NCBI RefSeq assembly: GCF_041321145.1
Contig: NZ_JBGGWA010000004.1
Span: 496,001 to 560,000 of the forward strand
Length of the DNA stretch: 64,000 nucleotides
Reading direction: 5' to 3'
Origin: Paraburkholderia sp041321145
GTDB lineage: Bacteria; Pseudomonadota; Gammaproteobacteria; Burkholderiales; Burkholderiaceae
Part shown: positions 35,072 to 44,152 of the stretch, piece after piece
Position numbering within the stretch: the stretch's first letter is position 1
How the letters are laid out: every line of letters starts with the position of its first letter
Notes under the pieces: generated by a model
The model's input: only the letters and a program-made list of their open reading frames with translations
What the model was told of the DNA's origin: nothing
Databases searched by the model: none
Translations under genes and position numbers: made by a program

Positions 35072-37072
35072 TCAGGAACCCGTGGTGAGCGGGTCCGATG
35101 TGTGACTCGTCTGCACGCGCGCGCGGCGCAGCGTCAACACGAATAATGCACCGCCGTCCGGTGCGTTGCGCGCCACCAGCGTGCCGCCGCAATCGCGCGC
35201 GATCGACGACGAAATCGCAAGGCCCAGCCCTAGCCCGTGACCCATTTCCTTCGTCGTGAAGAACGGTTCGAAGAGGCGCGGCAGCACGTCATCTGCGATG
35301 CCGGGGCCGTTGTCGCTCACGGCCAACGACAAGCTCGACTCAGCAACTTCGACCTCGATCGAAATGCGCGGCGAGTTCGTGCCCGCCGTTGCATCGAGCG
35401 CGTTGCCGAGCAGATTGATCAGCACCTGTTCGAGTCGAAGATCGTCGCAATGGACAATCAGTTCGGGATGATCGTCGGCGAGATGCAGAGGCGTGCGCAC
35501 GCCCGTCACAGCATCGAGCAAAGCGAACTCGACTTCGACGCCCTGCAGGCGCTTTTGCAGCAGCGCAACCACATTGCGCAACGCCCGCATGATCGGCGCG
35601 CGCGCACTGCGAGGCCGCGCCCGTCCGACGAATAGTTTCAGCTGATTGGTGATCTTGCCCATGCGCTCGGTGAGCGCCGCGATCGCTTCGAGATTTTCGC
35701 GCGCCGAGGCTTGATCGCCACGTTCGAGCAACACGCGCGTGTTGTCCGAGAAGCCCCGAAGCGCCGCGAGTGGCTGATTCAATTCATGCGTGATGCCGGC
35801 CGCCATCTGACCGAGCGCGGCGAGCTTGCTGGCCTGAATCAGTTCATCGTGCGCGGCGCGCAGTTCCTGTTCGGCCCGCGTGCGCTCGGCCACTTCCTTC
35901 TGCAACTGTTCGTTCGCCTGCGACAGATCCGCGGTGCGCTCGGCCACTCGCTGGTTCAGTTCCGCGTAGGCTTTTTGCAGCAGCGCCCGGCTGCGCATCA
36001 CCTCGCGCACCCGAGCGCGGCGCATTCTCCAGTAGAACGCCAGCAACACGAGCGATACATAGCCGAAACCGGTGACGATGGTCGCGTTGCGTGCGTCGGC
36101 ATCGACCGGATCGACCGGCGACATCGTGATCAGATGCCAATCCGGCTCGCCCGTGCCGCGCCGCGACGCGAGATAGCGCGGCGCATAGCGGCCACCGCCG
36201 ATGCGCACGATCTGCGCACCGCCTTCCAGCGTGCGTTGGATCGTTACCGGCAGCGGCGCAATCGGCTGCTGTGCGTATTGGCGAGCCTGGTAGATCGAAT
36301 CCGCGACCTGGCCTGACAGCGGCCGGATCGTGTGATATTTCCACGCCGGTATCGACGAGAGAAAGATCACGCCGTGATCGTCGGTGACCACCAGCGGCTC
36401 GAACGCATCCGCGCCCTGAAACCATTCCAGATCGAGTTTGACCACCGCCACGCCGACGATCTTGCCGTCCCGTCGCACCGGTTGCGAAATGTAGTAGCCC
36501 GGCGCCTGCGAGATCGTGCCGATGCCGAAGAAGCGGCCCACGCCGCCCTTCACCGCATCGAGAAAATACGGCCGGAAATGATAGTCGGCGCCGATGAAGC
36601 TGCCCGGCCCGCGCCAGTTGCTCGCGGCGACGCAATAACCGTCGACAGGAATGATGTAAGTGACCGTCGCCCGCGCGTGGCGGTTGAGGTCCTCCAGATA
36701 GCGATTGGCTCGCTCGACGTTAGCTGGACTGGGATCGACCAGCACGTCTTGCACGATAGGATGTTCTGCGAGCAGATAAGGCAGCGACTCGTAGCGTTCG
36801 AGCGTGCTTTTCAGCGCGCGGGTCGTACGATCGACCCGCACGGCGGCGTTGCGCCGCAAATTGTCGATCCCGCTCTGCCACGCAACGCTGTAGGTGAGCC
36901 AGCACGCCGCCACGAGCCCGACGACGAGCGCGAAGAGGATCAACAGGCGGCGCGTCACGTTGGCAATTCCCGATCGGTGAGGATCGGATATTGTGGCATA
37001 AGGCGACGCGCCGTCGGCGCGAGCTTCGTCGGCCGACGGCGCGGGCTCCCGGCGCGCGGCCGCCGCTTTCAT
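35072..37072 (-). CDS. dctB: C4-dicarboxylate sensor histidine kinase DctB
   Basis: 666 residues. Two transmembrane helices (about 42-62 and 350-372) flank a periplasmic dCache-type sensor domain. Then come a coiled coil with many Arg/Glu residues, the H-box ITHELNQPLAALRGFSDN, and the ATPase domain (VLINLLGNALDAT, SDNGPGIADDVL, GHGLGLGLAISSSIA). It senses succinate, fumarate or malate and phosphorylates DctD. The ATG at 37072 gives a 40-residue cytoplasmic extension; a GTG near VTRRLLIL is an alternative start. Confidence 0.95.
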   Translation of the reverse strand: MKAAAARREPAPSADEARADGASPYATISDPHRSGIANVTRRLLILFALVVGLVAACWLTYSVAWQSGIDNLRRNAAVRVDRTTRALKSTLERYESLPYLLAEHPIVQDVLVDPSPANVERANRYLEDLNRHARATVTYIIPVDGYCVAASNWRGPGSFIGADYHFRPYFLDAVKGGVGRFFGIGTISQAPGYYISQPVRRDGKIVGVAVVKLDLEWFQGADAFEPLVVTDDHGVIFLSSIPAWKYHTIRPLSGQVADSIYQARQYAQQPIAPLPVTIQRTLEGGAQIVRIGGGRYAPRYLASRRGTGEPDWHLITMSPVDPVDADARNATIVTGFGYVSLVLLAFYWRMRRARVREVMRSRALLQKAYAELNQRVAERTADLSQANEQLQKEVAERTRAEQELRAAHDELIQASKLAALGQMAAGITHELNQPLAALRGFSDNTRVLLERGDQASARENLEAIAALTERMGKITNQLKLFVGRARPRSARAPIMRALRNVVALLQKRLQGVEVEFALLDAVTGVRTPLHLADDHPELIVHCDDLRLEQVLINLLGNALDATAGTNSPRISIEVEVAESSLSLAVSDNGPGIADDVLPRLFEPFFTTKEMGHGLGLGLAISSSIARDCGGTLVARNAPDGGALFVLTLRRARVQTSHTSDPLTTGS

Positions 37073-37116
37073 ACGGGGGCGGCCGCGGCCGTGATAGGGA
37101 TCGTGGCAGGCCCGGC

Positions 37117-38397
37117 TTAAACGCTGGCCGGTTCTTTGAGCGCCACTTCACCTCGCAACGCGGCGTTCAGCTTGTTGCGGTCCAGTTCCTTTTCCCACGC
37201 CGACACCACCACGGTCGCCACGCCGTTGCCGACAATGTTGGTCAGCGCACGGCATTCGCTCATGAAACGGTCGATGCCGAGAATCAGCACCATGCCCGAC
37301 AGCGGAATGGTCGGCACCACGGCCAGCGTCGCGGCCAGCGTGATGAAGCCCGCGCCGGTCACACCGCTCGCGCCCTTCGAGGTCAGCATCGTCACCGCCA
37401 GCAGCGTCAACTGTTGCGTCCACGTGAGGTCGATGTTGGTCGCCTGAGCGATGAACAGCACGGCCATCGTCATGTAGATGTTGGTGCCGTCGAGATTGAA
37501 CGAATAACCGGTCGGCACCACGAGGCCCACCACCGAACGCGAGCAGCCGAGCTTTTCGAGCTTCAGCATCAGTTGCGGCAGCGCGGCTTCCGACGAGCTC
37601 GTACCCAGCACGATCAGCATCTCTTCCTTGATGTACGCGACAAAGCGCAGGATGTTGAAACCCACCGCACGCGCGATGATGCCGAGTACGACCACCACGA
37701 ACACGATCGAGGTGAGATAGAACGTGCCGATCAGCTTGAGCATCGGCAGCAGCGAGCCGATACCGTACTTGCCGATCGTGAACGCCATCGCGCCGAACGC
37801 GCCGATCGGCGCCAGCTTGGTGATGATGCGCACGATGCCGAACAGCACATGCGAGAGGCCGTCGATGAAGTTCGTCACGACCTTGCCCTTCTCACCGGCC
37901 GTGGCCAGCACCGCACCGAACAGCAGCGCGATCAACAGAATCTGCAGGATTTCGCCCTGTGCGAACGCGGACACGAGCGTGTCCGGAATGATGTGCATCA
38001 GGAAGTCGACCGTGCTCTGGCCGTGTGCCTTCGCGGCGTACGACGCGACAGCCTTGCCGTCGAGCGTAGCCGGATCGATGTTGAAGCCGACGCCCGGCTT
38101 CAGCACGTGCGTCGCGATCAGGCCAAGCACCAGTGCGAATGTCGAGACGATTTCGAAGTACAGCAGCGCCTTGCCGCCGACGCGCCCGACCTTCTTCATA
38201 TCCTCCATCCCGGCGATACCCGTCACCACGGTACAGAAGATGATCGGCCCGATCACCATCTTGATCAGCTTGATGAAGCCGTCGCCGAGCGGCTTCATGT
38301 CGACGGCGAAGTCCGGGGAGTAATGACCGAGCGCGATGCCGATGATGATCGCCACGATCACCTGGACGTACAGCACTTTGTGGATAGGTTTCTTCAC
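37117..38397 (-). CDS. dctA: C4-dicarboxylate transporter DctA
   Basis: 426 residues from a GTG at 38397 (reading MKKPIHKVLYVQV), preceded by AGGAAA; this gives the standard DctA length. DAACS/glutamate-transporter family features are present: serine-rich LGTSSSEAALPQLM, the GYSFNLDGTNIYMTMAVLFIAQ motif and the hairpin GASGVTGAGFITLAATL. It imports succinate, fumarate and malate with Na+ or H+. It is the first gene of the dct run, behind a sigma-54 promoter about 190 bases upstream. Confidence 0.97.
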   Translation of the reverse strand: MKKPIHKVLYVQVIVAIIIGIALGHYSPDFAVDMKPLGDGFIKLIKMVIGPIIFCTVVTGIAGMEDMKKVGRVGGKALLYFEIVSTFALVLGLIATHVLKPGVGFNIDPATLDGKAVASYAAKAHGQSTVDFLMHIIPDTLVSAFAQGEILQILLIALLFGAVLATAGEKGKVVTNFIDGLSHVLFGIVRIITKLAPIGAFGAMAFTIGKYGIGSLLPMLKLIGTFYLTSIVFVVVVLGIIARAVGFNILRFVAYIKEEMLIVLGTSSSEAALPQLMLKLEKLGCSRSVVGLVVPTGYSFNLDGTNIYMTMAVLFIAQATNIDLTWTQQLTLLAVTMLTSKGASGVTGAGFITLAATLAVVPTIPLSGMVLILGIDRFMSECRALTNIVGNGVATVVVSAWEKELDRNKLNAALRGEVALKEPASV

Positions 38398-38586
38398 GAT
38401 GTTTCCTGCGATATGGGTGAGCTCAAGGCCTGTCACGCTGCGCATCATGCGAACGAATAATCGTCACGCCTGTGCACGGCATTAGGCCGCGACAAGACGA
38501 CGAATTCAGAAATACCGGGAAGGGAAATCAGACATCGTTGTCTCCTTGCTTTAGTTGTCGGACCGTTGCGGCCGCGCTCTCTATTT

Positions 38587-38602
38587 CGCAAGGTCGATGC
38601 CA
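38587..38602 (-). promoter_or_regulatory. Sigma-54 promoter of dctA
   Basis: TGGCATCGACCTTGCG on the minus strand, with GG and GC ten bases apart. It matches the -24/-12 consensus apart from the sixth base. Predicted start is near 38576. DctD, encoded downstream, is the expected activator. Confidence 0.75.
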
Positions 38603-38665
38603 GCTTGATGCCGGGAATAGTGCTTTGATTTTTATAGATTTTTTTCGCGCGCCACGGCACTCGCC

Positions 38666-38689
38666 GTCCGGGATTCCGGAAATCCGGAC
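38666..38689. promoter_or_regulatory. Dyad, candidate DctD enhancer site
   Basis: A 24-base sequence in which 20 positions obey twofold symmetry: outer arms GTCCGG / CCGGAC around a central TTCCGGAA. Its centre is about 100 bases upstream of the predicted dctA start, a normal distance for an enhancer of a sigma-54 promoter. The assignment to DctD rests on position only. Confidence 0.5.
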
Positions 38690-38728
38690 GAGGGGTGTCG
38701 GGGAATCCAGAATCCGTCGGCGCCGTGA

Positions 38729-38753
38729 CCTCGGGAAAACCCCGAGGGTTTTT
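38729..38753 (+). terminator. Plus-strand terminator-like hairpin between two minus-strand genes
   Basis: CCTCGGG-AAAAC-CCCGAGG followed by GTTTTT on the plus strand. On the minus strand it has no T-run. Neighbouring genes on both sides are on the minus strand, so it would end only an antisense transcript. Confidence 0.5.
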
Positions 38754-38800
38754 CAAGAACGCTTTCGCTCAAGAAAAGCGCCGTCTGAGCGCGTCTATGC

Positions 38801-39871
38801 TTATGCGCCGCCTTCTTCGAGCACCAGCAGGTTCTCGTGCGAGAAACCGAGCGACACAGGTTGGCCTCTCTCGGGCAAGCCGCGATTCGGGTCATTGAAT
38901 ACATCGAGCGAAATCACCGCGTCTTTTACGCGTGCTCGGATGCGCACCACCGCGCCGAGGAAGTTCACTTCTTCGACAGTGGCGTTCAGCGTATTGCGGC
39001 CGGGCGCAGCGGGCTCCAGCACGATGGCTTCAGGCCGCAGCGCGAGCATGCGCTTCTTGCCCGCGTCATCCGGCGGCAGTTCTTGCGTGGTGGTCAGCTC
39101 CTGGCCGTCGACGGCCATCTTGCCGGTCGCCGGATCGATCACGTGGCCGGCCAGAATATTCAGTGTGCCGACAAACGACGCGACAAAGCGCGTGCGCGGA
39201 TAGTTGTAGATCTCCGAAGGCGAGCCGATCTGTTCGACGCGCCCCTCGTTCATGACGACGATGCGGTCGGAAATAGACAACGCCTCTTCCTGATCGTGCG
39301 TCACGAAAATCGACGTGATGCCCAGCTCACGCTGCAACGCGCGAATATCTTGTCGCAACGAGATGCGAATCTTCGCATCGAGCGCGGAGAGCGGCTCGTC
39401 GAGCAACAGCACCTGCGGCTTGCCGGCGAGCGCACGCGCCAACGCGACCCGCTGCTGCTGACCACCTGACAATTGCCAGGGATAACGCTCGCCGAGATGC
39501 GGCAGCTTGATGAGTTGCAGCATCTCCTCGACGCGCTTGCTGATCTCCGCTTGAGGACGGTGCGTGATCTTCAATCCGAAGCCGATGTTGTCGGCCACGG
39601 TCATATTCGGAAACAGCGCATACGACTGAAACACCATGCCGACTTTGCGCTGCCGCGTACGCAGATGCGTCACGTCTTTGTTATCCAGCCGGATGATGCC
39701 GCGCGTCGGCGTTTCGAAGCCGGCGATCATCCGCAACACCGTGGTCTTGCCGCAGCCGGACGGCCCAAGAAACGTGATGAATTCGCCGCGTTCGATCTGC
39801 ATGTCGAAGTGATGCAGCGCCGTATTTGCCCCGAAGGACTTATGCAGATTTTCGATCTCAAGGAATGCCAT
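38801..39871 (-). CDS. ABC importer ATPase (phosphonate/iron/polyamine type)
   Basis: 356 residues. Walker A GPSGCGKTTVLRMIAGFE, Q-loop FQSYALFPNMTVADNIGFG, signature LSGGQQQRVALARALA, Walker B VLLLDEPLSALDAKI and switch His FVTHDQEEAL are intact. A C-terminal TOBE-like domain (~240-356) is typical of PotA/PhnT/FbpC subfamilies. It energises the importer made by the next two permease genes and the binding protein. Last gene of the cluster; 19-base gap to the permease. Confidence 0.93.
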   Translation of the reverse strand: MAFLEIENLHKSFGANTALHHFDMQIERGEFITFLGPSGCGKTTVLRMIAGFETPTRGIIRLDNKDVTHLRTRQRKVGMVFQSYALFPNMTVADNIGFGLKITHRPQAEISKRVEEMLQLIKLPHLGERYPWQLSGGQQQRVALARALAGKPQVLLLDEPLSALDAKIRISLRQDIRALQRELGITSIFVTHDQEEALSISDRIVVMNEGRVEQIGSPSEIYNYPRTRFVASFVGTLNILAGHVIDPATGKMAVDGQELTTTQELPPDDAGKKRMLALRPEAIVLEPAAPGRNTLNATVEEVNFLGAVVRIRARVKDAVISLDVFNDPNRGLPERGQPVSLGFSHENLLVLEEGGA

Positions 39872-39890
39872 GATTCGCTGCCTTAGTCCG

Positions 39891-40682
39891 TCAAATTTTC
39901 TGGCCGCTAAGCGCGCGGGCCGAGCCGAATACCTGAATCAAACCCATCGACGCCCACGTGATCACGAACGCGATGATCGCGAGCGCCGACGGCTCATACG
40001 CGCGGTTCGCCCCGATCAATTGCAGGTACGGTCCAAACGCGGGCCTATCGAGCAGACTTGCCAGCGTGAACTCGCCGATCACCACGGCAAAGGTGAGAAA
40101 CGCGCCGGACAGAATGCCCGAGCGGATGTTCGGGAAGATCACCTTGAAGAGAATCGTCGGCCAGTTGGCGCCGAGACACTCGGCGGCTTCGGTCAGCGAG
40201 CGCACGTCGACCGCGCGCAAACCGGCATCGACCGCGCGATACATGTAAGGCAGCGAGAGCGTCACGTAGCCGAACACCAGCAGCACGTCGGTGGCGCGTT
40301 CGTTACCGGTGAGCGGCAGAATCGAACTGCTGTTATAGATGCGCAGATAGCCGAACACGATCACGATCGCCGGCACCACCAGCGGCAACAGTGTGATGAA
40401 TTCGACCACGGGCCGCAGCCGCGGCAGCCGCAATTGCACCCAATACGCGGTCGGCACCACCAGCAACACGCCGACGATAATCGTCAGCACCGCCATCAGA
40501 ATCGAATAGCCGAACGAAGCCTGAAAACGTGGATCGGCCAGCACGACGCTATAGGCTTCGAAGCTATAGACGCCGCGTTTCATGCGCAGGCTGAATTCGA
40601 ATGTCGCGATCAACGGAATCAGGAAGTACAGCGAACCGACGATCATCGCGGTCCACGCACCCACACGCGATTGGCTTTTCAT
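39891..40682 (-). CDS. ABC importer permease, second subunit
   Basis: 263 residues with six transmembrane helices and the BPD_transp_1 coupling motif EAAECLGANWPTILFKVIFPNIRSGI. It resembles PhnV/PotC-type permeases. The start overlaps the stop of the first permease by 4 bases, so the two subunits are translationally coupled. Confidence 0.92.
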   Translation of the reverse strand: MKSQSRVGAWTAMIVGSLYFLIPLIATFEFSLRMKRGVYSFEAYSVVLADPRFQASFGYSILMAVLTIIVGVLLVVPTAYWVQLRLPRLRPVVEFITLLPLVVPAIVIVFGYLRIYNSSSILPLTGNERATDVLLVFGYVTLSLPYMYRAVDAGLRAVDVRSLTEAAECLGANWPTILFKVIFPNIRSGILSGAFLTFAVVIGEFTLASLLDRPAFGPYLQLIGANRAYEPSALAIIAFVITWASMGLIQVFGSARALSGQKI

Positions 40683-41617
40683 CGACGCCCCCTTTCAGCG
40701 CGTGAACGCAGCCAGATGTAGCCGCCATTCGACAACCCCGTCACCAGCACCATGCCGAGCGCGAGTGCGTAGCCGAGGTTCTGGTTGTGCATCACGTCGC
40801 CGCGAATCTGCGCATACAGCAGGATCGTGACGATGTTCAGCGAGCTGCCGGTCAGCGCGTAAGCCGTAGCCACCGCGCCGAACGAATTGGCGAACAGCAG
40901 CAGCGTCGCGCCGAGCACGCTCGGCCACAGCACCGGCAACGCTACGTGGCGCCAGTATTGAAAAGCCGTGCCGCCGAGGCAGTCGCAGGCTTCGCGCCAT
41001 TCGCGCTTCAGGCCGTCGAGCGCGGGCGTGACGATCAGCACCATCAACGGAATCTGGAAGTACAGGTAGGTCAGCGTCAGCCCCGAGAAGCTCAGAACGC
41101 TGAAGCCGGTCGAGTACAGATTGAAGCCAAGGTATTTCTTCAGCAGCACGGTCACGAGACCCACGCGCCCAAGCGTACAGATGAAAGCGAATGCAAGCGG
41201 CACGCCGGCAAAGTTCGAGGCGACGCCGGAAAACGTCATCAGGGTCGGACGAATCCAGCCCGGCAGTTTGCCTTGCACCGCGGCCCACGCGAGCAGCGAG
41301 CCGATCAACGCGCCGCCGAGTGAGGACGCAGCGCTCACCTTGAAGCTGATCCAGTAGGCGTCGATCACCGTGGGCTGGAGCAGGTCACGGAAATTGGCGA
41401 GCGTGAAGTGGCCTTGCGAATCCTGGAATGCGCCGACCATCAGAAAGCCGGTCGGCAGAATCAGGAACAACAGCGCGAAGGTGAAAAACGGCACCACGCC
41501 GATCCAGGCGAGAAACTGCGACGCGCGGCCCGGACCGTCGACGCGAGGCGTTGGCGTGGGCACAGGCGGAACCAGCAATTCCGGCTGCACCGACCCTGCA
41601 TCCGATGAAGCGCTCAT
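40679..41617 (-). CDS. ABC importer permease, first subunit
   Basis: 312 residues. A Pro-rich cytoplasmic N terminus (PELLVPPVPTPTPRVDG) precedes six helices. The coupling motif is REACDCLGGTAFQYWRHVALPVLWPSVLG. Resembles PhnU/PotB-type permeases. A 159-base gap with two hairpins separates it from the binding protein gene. Confidence 0.92.
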   Translation of the reverse strand: MSASSDAGSVQPELLVPPVPTPTPRVDGPGRASQFLAWIGVVPFFTFALLFLILPTGFLMVGAFQDSQGHFTLANFRDLLQPTVIDAYWISFKVSAASSLGGALIGSLLAWAAVQGKLPGWIRPTLMTFSGVASNFAGVPLAFAFICTLGRVGLVTVLLKKYLGFNLYSTGFSVLSFSGLTLTYLYFQIPLMVLIVTPALDGLKREWREACDCLGGTAFQYWRHVALPVLWPSVLGATLLLFANSFGAVATAYALTGSSLNIVTILLYAQIRGDVMHNQNLGYALALGMVLVTGLSNGGYIWLRSRAERGRR

Positions 41618-41653
41618 AGCTCACCCTTGGGGCTTTCTGGCTAACGGCTGGCG

Positions 41654-41704
41654 CGCCGCTCGTGTCGAGCGGCGGGCGGCCCATAAAAACCGCACGTTGC
41701 GGTT
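41654..41704 (-). terminator. Attenuating hairpins between the binding protein and permease genes
   Basis: In transcript order on the minus strand, AACCGCA-ACG-TGCGGTT is followed by TTTAT, a short intrinsic-terminator shape (41688-41704). Next is CGCCGCTCG / CGAGCGGCG with a 3-base loop (41654-41674). They may end part of the transcripts and stabilise the binding-protein mRNA, giving an excess of binding protein over permease. Confidence 0.55.
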
Positions 41705-41776
41705 AGAAGTCGCGGCGCATGCAGCGTGCGGTTGATCGCTGTTCCACTGCCGCCGCAACCGCTTGCGCCGCCAGGA

Positions 41777-42889
41777 TTACTTGACGTTCGCGCCGACCGC
41801 TTCGTCCCAGTGCTTCGTGATGGTGTCCTTGTAGGCGTCCTGTTGGGACAGCGTCGGGAACACCACGTTCTTGTACGCCGACGGCGGCGGCAGCTTGTCG
41901 AGCAACGCTTGCGGGACCTTCTTCGCAGCGACCATTTCGTTGTAGCGCATCGGGTGGCAATAGCCGGTCAGCCAGCCGATCTGGCCTTCGTCCGAGTACA
42001 GATACTCCATCCACAGCTTGGCGGCATTCGGATGCGGTGCATAGGCGCTGATCGCCTGAACGTACACACCGGCGACCACGCCCGTTTTCGGAATCACCAC
42101 CTGCACCTTCGGATTGCCCTTCAGCGTGTCGCGGTCGGCCAGCGCGTTGTAGTCCCAACGCACGACGATCGGCGTGGTGCCCTGCGCGAGCGATGCCGCC
42201 TTGCCGATCACCGGCACGAAGTTGCCGTTCTTGTTCAAGTCGGCGAAGAATTTGAGACCGGCTTTGTCGGCCTTGCTGACATCGCCCTTGCTTTGCGACA
42301 GACCTGCTGCGAACACGGCCTGGATCGCCTGGTTGGCCGAACGCGGGTCGCCTGCCAGCGAAACGGCGTTCTTATAGTCCGACTTGAGCAGATCGCTCCA
42401 GTCGGACGGCGCCTTGTCGATCATGTCGGCGTTCACTTCAAACGACAGCACGCCGTAGTAATCGCCATACCAATAGCCGTCGGCGTCTTTCGAGTCTTTG
42501 GGAATCGAGTTCCATGATGCAACCTTGTACGGCTGCAGCAAACCCTCGGCCTTCGCGGACGGACCGAACGACAAACCCACGTCGATCACGTCAGGCGCCT
42601 GCGGACCCTTGTTGCCCTTGTTCGCCTTGATGGCTTCGACTTCGTCGCCCGAACCCGCATCCGGATTCAGTTCGTTGATCTTGATGCCGTATTTTTTCTG
42701 GAAGCCGGCCACCAGTTGGCCGTAGTTGCACCAGTCGTGCGGCAAGGCGATCACGGTGAGTTGGCCTTCCTGCTTGGCGGCGGCGACCAATGCGTCGAGC
42801 GGCGCGGCCGAAGCGCTGCTTACGCCGGCTGCGGCGACACCCGCAGCGGCCGACATCGAAAGTATGCGAGCTAACGCGGTGCGGTTCAT
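41777..42889 (-). CDS. Periplasmic substrate-binding protein of the ABC importer
   Basis: 370 residues from MNRTALARILSM, with GGGAAG before it; an ATG four codons upstream is possible. The signal peptide is cleaved near SSASAAPL. The fold is SBP_bac_6/8 (iron, phosphonate, putrescine class): AAKQEGQLTVIALPHDW, FQKKYGIKINELNPDAGSGDEVEAIKAN, GYWYGDYYGVLSFEVNADM. The GYCHPMRYNEM region near the end may line the pocket. Substrate is unknown; the phosphodiesterase and GlpR-like regulator nearby suggest a glycerophosphodiester. An aminoethylphosphonate role is less likely since no phnW or phnX is here. Confidence 0.88.
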   Translation of the reverse strand: MNRTALARILSMSAAAGVAAAGVSSASAAPLDALVAAAKQEGQLTVIALPHDWCNYGQLVAGFQKKYGIKINELNPDAGSGDEVEAIKANKGNKGPQAPDVIDVGLSFGPSAKAEGLLQPYKVASWNSIPKDSKDADGYWYGDYYGVLSFEVNADMIDKAPSDWSDLLKSDYKNAVSLAGDPRSANQAIQAVFAAGLSQSKGDVSKADKAGLKFFADLNKNGNFVPVIGKAASLAQGTTPIVVRWDYNALADRDTLKGNPKVQVVIPKTGVVAGVYVQAISAYAPHPNAAKLWMEYLYSDEGQIGWLTGYCHPMRYNEMVAAKKVPQALLDKLPPPSAYKNVVFPTLSQQDAYKDTITKHWDEAVGANVK

Positions 42890-42995
42890 AGTCTTCCCCA
42901 TCCTCTGCCGAAATTGCTACGTTTGGAAAATTTCTAGTTGCCAGCTCTATGAGCGCGCGCCTGTGCAAGCTCGCATTCGCGCGCCCGCGCCATGC

Positions 42996-43799
42996 TCAGG
43001 CCGGGTTCGCCGGCGCCGAAAACATGTCGTGTTCCAGTCTATCAATGAGATCGGTACAAATCATGTCGACGCCCCACTGCGCGAGCAGCCGCGCACGCCC
43101 CGGGTCGTTCACCGTGTAGGCGAGCACGCGCAATCCGGCCGCACGGATCTCCGCGACCAGCGGCTCGGTCAGATGCCGGTGGCTCGCGTGCAACGACACA
43201 CAGTCCAGTTCACGCACAATGCGCAGCCAGTCCGCCGGCACCTCTTCGAACAGCATGCCGCGTTGCAACGAAGGCGCCGCATCGCGGGCGGCTGCGAGCG
43301 CCTCGAACGAAAACGACGAAAGCAGCGGCGGCCTCTGCCCTTGCCAAAGCGTCAGCGCACCGCTCGCGACCAGGCGCCCGGTGATCCCATCGCGGCCCGG
43401 ACACGGTTTGATTTCGATGTTGGCGGCAATGCCGTCACGCGCACAACGCTCGGCGGCTTCGGCGAGCGTCGGCAGTCGTGTGCCGGCGAATTGCGGGCCG
43501 GCCCAGACGCCGGCGTCGAGCACGGCCAGTTGCGCCCACGCGTGTTCAGCGGCGGCGCCGTGACCGTTGGTGGTGCGTTCCAACGTGTCGTCGTGCAACA
43601 GAAAGAGGTGATTGTCGGCAGAAAGCTTGGCGTCGAACTCGACCATGCGGTAGCCATGGCGCACGCACGCGTCGAACCCGGCAAGCGTGTTCTCCGGCGC
43701 CAGCGTACCGCCGCAGCGATGCGCCACCAATCGCGGATACGGCCAGTCCGCGGATAAAGCGCGATCAATTCCCTTTCCCACATTCGCCACCTTTGCCAC
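42996..43799 (-). CDS. ugpQ: Cytosolic glycerophosphodiester phosphodiesterase (UgpQ type)
   Basis: 267 residues from a GTG at 43799 with AAGGAA upstream. No signal peptide, so it acts in the cytosol like UgpQ rather than GlpQ. GDPD motifs: LVAHRCGGTLAPENTLAGF (with Cys where most members have HRG), EFDAKLSADNHLFLLHDDTLERTTNG and NIEIKPCPGRD. It splits glycerophosphodiesters into sn-glycerol-3-phosphate and an alcohol. First gene of the leftward ABC cluster, 107 bases before the binding-protein gene, implying that the importer brings in its substrate. Confidence 0.93.
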   Translation of the reverse strand: MAKVANVGKGIDRALSADWPYPRLVAHRCGGTLAPENTLAGFDACVRHGYRMVEFDAKLSADNHLFLLHDDTLERTTNGHGAAAEHAWAQLAVLDAGVWAGPQFAGTRLPTLAEAAERCARDGIAANIEIKPCPGRDGITGRLVASGALTLWQGQRPPLLSSFSFEALAAARDAAPSLQRGMLFEEVPADWLRIVRELDCVSLHASHRHLTEPLVAEIRAAGLRVLAYTVNDPGRARLLAQWGVDMICTDLIDRLEHDMFSAPANPA

Positions 43800-44124
43800 G
43801 TCTCGTTTCCTTTCAGATAGAGCGGATTAAAATTTGCTCTCGACACGTTCCCAGCTACGGCTGCCGCCATGATGCACGCTGTTCCACGCAGCCTTCCCGC
43901 GAGAGCCCCGCGTGTAGTATCGCGCTAACGGGCGACGCTGCGATAGCTGGCCGCATGGCCAAGGCTGCAAACCCCGCCGCTGCGCTGCAATGTCATTGTC
44001 AGGATGACGAACCGTACGGTATGCCAGCAACACCGCATACAGCGGCGAATTGTGCAGCCGGCAAACCCCACGATCCATTATGGCAACGGCATGGGTCAAT
44101 CAAAATGCCAAAAAACGCCGCAAA

Positions 44125-44142
44125 ATGCTCGAAATCGGACAT
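44125..44142. promoter_or_regulatory. GlpR-type operator 1
   Basis: ATGCTCGAAATCGGACAT fits ATGYTCG-N4-CGRACAT, the layout of the E. coli GlpR operator (ATGTTCG-N4-CGAACAT) with one change in each half. Confidence 0.6.
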
Positions 44143-44152
44143 TTCAATTCTT

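Larger units (their letters stand above)
38398..38800. promoter_or_regulatory. dctA regulatory region
   Basis: About 400 bases. From dctA outward: a leader of ~180 bases, the sigma-54 promoter (38587-38602), an AT-rich patch (38618-38645) of the kind bent by IHF, a near-perfect dyad (38666-38689), and a plus-strand terminator-like hairpin (38729-38753). Closest to the ABC ATPase gene is a weak hairpin (about 38761-38781) that could end that gene's transcript. No coding sequence was recognised. Confidence 0.6.

Noticed and set aside
36991..38460. 489-residue plus-strand frame
   Set aside because: Antisense to dctA, His/Arg/Asp-rich shadow.
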